Assembly (NCBI GenBank): GCA_028823955.1
Contig: JAPPFE010000035.1
Location: 1-64,000, forward strand
DNA: 64,000 nucleotides
Direction: 5' to 3'
Origin: Candidatus Dadabacteria bacterium
GTDB lineage: Bacteria; Desulfobacterota_D; UBA1144; Nemesobacterales; Nemesobacteraceae
Positions 59,924 through 64,000 of this stretch are shown here, one piece after another (positions within the stretch are counted from its first letter, which is position 1; every line of letters starts with the position of its first letter). The notes below the pieces were generated by a model. The model was not told where the DNA came from, made no database searches, and was given only the letters and a program-made list of their open reading frames with translations. The position numbers and the translations under genes are program-made.

Positions 59924-60065
59924 CCAACTTTCCTTAAAGGAACTTCGGGATATTTTACTTAATATTCCGTCCTAAATCTCTCACGGCATACGACTAATCT
60001 TTTAATATGGGGGTTTTTCAAATATCCTTTAACCGTCTAATCCAACTAAAAAGAGAAAATCACCC

Positions 60066-61214
60066 ATGATTCAAGAAGAAAGAATGACCCGTCATCTGAT
60101 GGATATCATACAGATAGACAGTCCATCAAAAAAGGAAAAGGATGTAGCCCTAAGGCTTGAGGAAGAAATGAAGGACCTAGGCGCTGATTGCTTTTACGAC
60201 GATGCAGGAGACAAGGTCGAGGGGAATATTGGCAACCTGATAGTCAAACTTCCCGGAACGAAAAAAAATGTTCCACCATTCTTTCTCTGCTCTCACATGG
60301 ATACCGTGAGTCCCGGAGAGGGAATAAAACCAAGAGTGGAAAACGGCATAATGAGAAGCGACGGTACGACGATACTGGGAAGCGATGATAAAAGCGGCGT
60401 ATCGATAATAGTCGAGGTGCTCAGGACCCTCAAGGAAAATAACATTCCCCATCCAGATATGGAGGTCGCGTTTACCATATGTGAGGAAATAGGCCTCCTA
60501 GGAGCAAAATTCCTTGACGCTTCAAACTTTAAAAGCCCATATGGAATAGTTCTTGACAGCAGCACACCGAAGAGACTCGTCCTCAGATGTCCGTGCTCCG
60601 ATATCATGGATGTAAAAATACACGGTGTCGAAGCGCATTCCGGACTTTGTCCCGAAAACGGGATAAGCGCCCTAGAAATATTAAGTGATGCGATCTCGAG
60701 AATGAGACTCGGAAGAATAGACCACGAGACAACGGCAAACATAGGAAAGGTAAAGGGAGGATCTGCGATAAACATAGTTCCCGGTCTCGTTGAAGTGAAG
60801 GCCGAGGCTCGAAGCCATGATGAAGGGAAGCTTGACGCACAGATACAGCACATGCAAGAGTGCTTTGTGGAAGCAGCAAAAAGCAGGAAAATCTTCCTAG
60901 ATGGGGAGCAACTCGGCGCCCTTGCAGAGGTCAAGATAGAACGCGTGTATCCCGTAATGAATGTCTCTCCACGGGCAACCGTGACTAACCTAGTACTTGA
61001 GGCTGCTGTAAATCTGGATCACGACATAGAACTCCACACAAGCGGCGGGGGGTGCGACGCGAACTTTATAAACGAGAAGGGAATCGAGTGCGTAAACCTT
61101 GGAACGGGAATGTACGAGCTTCATACTGTAAACGAATATCTGCTGCTCGATGAATTCCGCAGGTCAGCGGAGATAGTCCTTGAAACCATAAAACTCCACT
61201 CGGAAAAGAACTGA
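60066..61214 (+). CDS. M20 family metallopeptidase, PepT-like
   Basis: FLCSHMDTVSPGEGIKP, TTILGSDDKSGVSIIVEVL, AFTICEEIGLLGAK, VEAHSGLCPENG, TSGGGCDANF. Confidence 0.92.
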   Translation: MIQEERMTRHLMDIIQIDSPSKKEKDVALRLEEEMKDLGADCFYDDAGDKVEGNIGNLIVKLPGTKKNVPPFFLCSHMDTVSPGEGIKPRVENGIMRSDGTTILGSDDKSGVSIIVEVLRTLKENNIPHPDMEVAFTICEEIGLLGAKFLDASNFKSPYGIVLDSSTPKRLVLRCPCSDIMDVKIHGVEAHSGLCPENGISALEILSDAISRMRLGRIDHETTANIGKVKGGSAINIVPGLVEVKAEARSHDEGKLDAQIQHMQECFVEAAKSRKIFLDGEQLGALAEVKIERVYPVMNVSPRATVTNLVLEAAVNLDHDIELHTSGGGCDANFINEKGIECVNLGTGMYELHTVNEYLLLDEFRRSAEIVLETIKLHSEKN

Positions 61215-61217
61215 GCG

Positions 61218-61580
61218 ATGAAGGCTCTAATTCTGGTTGATCACGGAAGCACGGTAGAGGAAGCAAACGCCCTTCTCGAAGACGTAGCCGACAAGGCAAG
61301 AGCCTACCAAGACTCGCCGTTTGATATGGTTGAGCACTGCCATATGGAACTCTGTGAACCGTCAATAAAAGATGCTTTTCACAAATGCGTCGCGGCCGGA
61401 GCAAGCGACATAACGGTCCACCCGTACTTTCTTGTACCGGGAAGACATTCAAAATCCGATATACCCAGGATGGTAGCGGAGGCAGCGCGGGATTTTCCAC
61501 AAGTAAACTACAGGGTCACAGAACCACTGGGACTTCATGACAAGATAATAGAAGTCATATTTGAAAGATCTCTTGGGTAA
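61218..61580 (+). CDS. CbiX/SirB-family sirohydrochlorin chelatase-like protein, short single-domain form
   Basis: ALILVDHGSTVEEAN, HCHMELCEPSIKDAF, ITVHPYFLVPGRHSKSDIPRMV. Confidence 0.88.
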   Translation: MKALILVDHGSTVEEANALLEDVADKARAYQDSPFDMVEHCHMELCEPSIKDAFHKCVAAGASDITVHPYFLVPGRHSKSDIPRMVAEAARDFPQVNYRVTEPLGLHDKIIEVIFERSLG

Positions 61581-61597
61581 TCCTCGTATAAAACCTG

Positions 61598-62326
61598 ATG
61601 AAAAAATATTCGGCGGTACTTTTTGATCTTTTTGACACGCTTGTCATGTTCGAGCCGTCCCTTCTGCCGAAAGTAATGCTTAATGGAGAAACCTGGAACT
61701 CCACCGCGCAGCACGTTTTCACACGAATGCGAAGCAGTCTCGGTGAAATGGGATTTAAGGATTTTTACGAACCTTTCGTCGAAAGCCACAGGGAACTTCT
61801 GGAACTCAGGAAAAAGGATTTAAGAGAGTATCCAAACAGAAAAAGGTTTGAGATATTCATGGAGAAAATGGGTTTAAAAGAAGACGACGGCATGCTTGAG
61901 AAGTTCGTATTCTCACACATGGAAGGCCTCTGCGGAGCCATGGTATACCCGGAGCATCACACGGAGATTCTTCTGTACCTTAAGGAGAAAGGATACAGGC
62001 TTTCGGTCGTATCAAATTTCGATCACGCTCCTACGGCACGAGAGCTGCTTAGAAAGTTCGGAATTGCGGATTTCTTTGAACATATAGTGATATCAGAGGA
62101 AGTAGGCTGGAGAAAGCCTCACAGGAAAATATTCGAATTTGCCCTTGCCAGGTTCGACGAGAGTCCATCAGACGTTATTTTCATAGGAGATGATCCTGAA
62201 GCTGACATAATGGGGTCTTCAAATTGCGGGATTGACTCTGTATGGGTAAAAAGAAGAGAACAGTTCGCCCAGGCAAAACCGAAATTCATCATAAAAGATC
62301 TGGAAGATCTAAAGAAAATAATCTAG
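61598..62326 (+). CDS. HAD family hydrolase
   Basis: AVLFDLFDTLVMF, LSVVSNFDHAPTARELL, GWRKPHRKIFEFAL, FIGDDPEADIMGS. Confidence 0.9.
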   Translation: MKKYSAVLFDLFDTLVMFEPSLLPKVMLNGETWNSTAQHVFTRMRSSLGEMGFKDFYEPFVESHRELLELRKKDLREYPNRKRFEIFMEKMGLKEDDGMLEKFVFSHMEGLCGAMVYPEHHTEILLYLKEKGYRLSVVSNFDHAPTARELLRKFGIADFFEHIVISEEVGWRKPHRKIFEFALARFDESPSDVIFIGDDPEADIMGSSNCGIDSVWVKRREQFAQAKPKFIIKDLEDLKKII

Positions 62327-62341
62327 AAAGACACTGTTTTG

Positions 62342-64000
62342 ATGAAAAGACTCACCCGCACGGAAAAAAGACTTCCCGGTACAAGAAGCAAAAACCAAAT
62401 AGCCACAATACAGAGAATGCTTGAGAGAAAGTCCTCTCTTTACGCAGACAAGATCGCGTATTCCATAAGAAAAAATGATCTGTCTGTAAGTTCTCTCACA
62501 TTCAGAGAAGTTTTCACTCTTTTTACCCAGTTCTCAGCGTATCTCATGTCTCTAGGTCTTAAGAGAAGGGAACATGTGGCAATAGTGGGGGAGAACAGCC
62601 CCCAGTGGGCGATTTCCTACTTTGCGGTAATCTGGGCAGGCGCCATAGCCGTCCCACTTGACGCAAGGGCAAGAACAGAGCACATAAAACAGGTGCTCGC
62701 ACTTTCAGATTCAAGGTTTCTCATCGCCTCGGCGGGGTTTACGGAAGCTTTGAGTAACACAGGGGCGGTCGAGCGCATAATACCAATTGACAAGGCTCTT
62801 GAGGTTCAGTCGCACACTGAAAAAACCGTGCCCGCGGAAAAACTAGAACCCGAAGACATAGCCGATATAGTTTTTACCTCGGGAACAACAGGTAACCCCA
62901 AAGGCGTAATGCTCTCCCACGCGAGCATAATGTCAAACCTGGAGACACTTTACAGCGCCTTTCCAATAACAGAAAAAGACACAGCTTTTTCCATACTGCC
63001 CATTCATCACGTATATGAAAGAATAGGTGGAATACTGCTATCCTTTTACTGTGGGCAAAGAGTGTTTTTCTCAAGGAGCATAAAACCGAGGGAAATGCTC
63101 TCCGACCTTAAAGTAGCAAGACCGACCGTATGGCTTAACACCCCCTTGATACTCGAGAGACTGCTTCAGAGAATCGAACAGAACAAGGCAAAGAATTTCC
63201 TCACAAGGACCCTCCCCTCCGGGCTTTTCGGGAAAATGGCAAAAAAACGTCTGGGTCTTGACCGCCTCAGAATTATAGTAAGCGGCGGAGCCGCCCTCTC
63301 GGAACCGGCTTCCGAGGGACTTGAAAAATACGAATTCCCCCTCTTGCAGGGATACGGAATGAGTGAAACGGCTGCGGTTATATCCGCAAATCCCTTCTCG
63401 AAGCCGAAGAACACAAGCGGTGGCATGGTGCTTGAGAACAGCGAGGTTGAAATAAGAGATGTAGACTCCGAAGGAATCGGGGAAATATGCGTTAAAGGTC
63501 AAAGTGTAATGAAAGGCTATTACAAAAACCCCGGTGCGACAAAAGAGATCCTCTCGGATGACGGCTGGCTCAGAACCGGTGACCTCGGTTATTTTGATCA
63601 CGAAGGCTACCTATACATAACGGGAAGAAAAAAATCGGTTATCGTAACTAAGGGAGGAAAGAATATTTCTCCCGAGGAAATCGAAGAAAAACTCACTCCG
63701 CTTGAAACGGTTGAAGAAGCGATTGTATTCAGCCCGGATGATGAAAGGATACAGGCCGTGATATTTCCAGAGGCGGAGGGAATTTCCAAAAAGCTAGGAC
63801 AATTCCCCCAACACGGAGACGATCAGAGGATCTGGGACATCCTTAAAGGCGAGATAAGTGAACTTAATCGTCGGCTTGAGCCCCACAAAAGAATCAGTCA
63901 TTTTGCAGTTGCCAGAGAAGAATTACCAAAAACAACTACAAGAAAAGTAAAAAGATACCTTTTCAGAGACATGGACATATCCAAGACAACAAAGTTCATC
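62342..64000 (+). CDS. AMP-dependent synthetase/ligase (long-chain acyl-CoA synthetase-like), truncated by the window end
   Basis: Own translation from ATG 62342: MKRLTRTEKRLPGTRSKNQIATIQRMLERKSSLYADKIAYS...; IVFTSGTTGNPKGVMLSHASIMSN; LQGYGMSETAAVIS; GWLRTGDLGYFD. Frame stays open to 64000, so it is absent from the ORF list. Confidence 0.93.
   Translation, partial: MKRLTRTEKRLPGTRSKNQIATIQRMLERKSSLYADKIAYSIRKNDLSVSSLTFREVFTLFTQFSAYLMSLGLKRREHVAIVGENSPQWAISYFAVIWAGAIAVPLDARARTEHIKQVLALSDSRFLIASAGFTEALSNTGAVERIIPIDKALEVQSHTEKTVPAEKLEPEDIADIVFTSGTTGNPKGVMLSHASIMSNLETLYSAFPITEKDTAFSILPIHHVYERIGGILLSFYCGQRVFFSRSIKPREMLSDLKVARPTVWLNTPLILERLLQRIEQNKAKNFLTRTLPSGLFGKMAKKRLGLDRLRIIVSGGAALSEPASEGLEKYEFPLLQGYGMSETAAVISANPFSKPKNTSGGMVLENSEVEIRDVDSEGIGEICVKGQSVMKGYYKNPGATKEILSDDGWLRTGDLGYFDHEGYLYITGRKKSVIVTKGGKNISPEEIEEKLTPLETVEEAIVFSPDDERIQAVIFPEAEGISKKLGQFPQHGDDQRIWDILKGEISELNRRLEPHKRISHFAVAREELPKTTTRKVKRYLFRDMDISKTTKFI

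Noticed and set aside
60293-60934. 213-aa minus-strand ORF inside the M20 peptidase gene
   Set aside because: Antisense shadow of conserved coding sequence.
1-64000. CRISPR array, rRNA operon, prophage or toxin-antitoxin module
   Set aside because: Looked for regularly spaced repeats, rRNA signatures, phage structural genes and paired small ORFs; none was convincing. The 65-aa RHH-like protein has no toxin partner beside it.

Overview
The window is a gene-dense bacterial chromosome segment with about 50 supportable genes, mostly housekeeping: heme (hemA, hemC), isoprenoid (ispG), prolyl-tRNA synthetase, clpB, hrcA-grpE-dnaJ, metH, tpiA-secG, def, pckA, lpdA-lipB, ilvE, pepA, nth, and tRNA-Lys plus tRNA-Glu. 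Three loci stand out. (1) Two tandem, translationally coupled 6-pyruvoyl-tetrahydropterin synthase (PTPS/QueD-family) paralogs have complementary catalytic-residue losses: one keeps the Cys but has lost the Asp-His pair, the other keeps Asp-His but has Ser for Cys. An SDR reductase follows them. This suggests an obligate hetero-oligomeric pterin enzyme. (2) A 1730-aa single polypeptide fuses a DEDD-type exonuclease-like domain, a RecQ (SF2) helicase and a UvrD-like (SF1) helicase. (3) An apparently intact group II intron with a YADD reverse transcriptase and no visible endonuclease domain is inserted directly after the rho-independent terminator of a ferredoxin gene. Lesser observations include a CysO-like sulfur carrier next to threonine synthase, an Mrp ATPase without the CxxC motif, an isolated nuoM, and an hrcA-grpE-dnaJ cluster without dnaK or a visible CIRCE element. 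No CRISPR array, rRNA or prophage was seen. All family calls come from reading motifs by eye; no database search was run.
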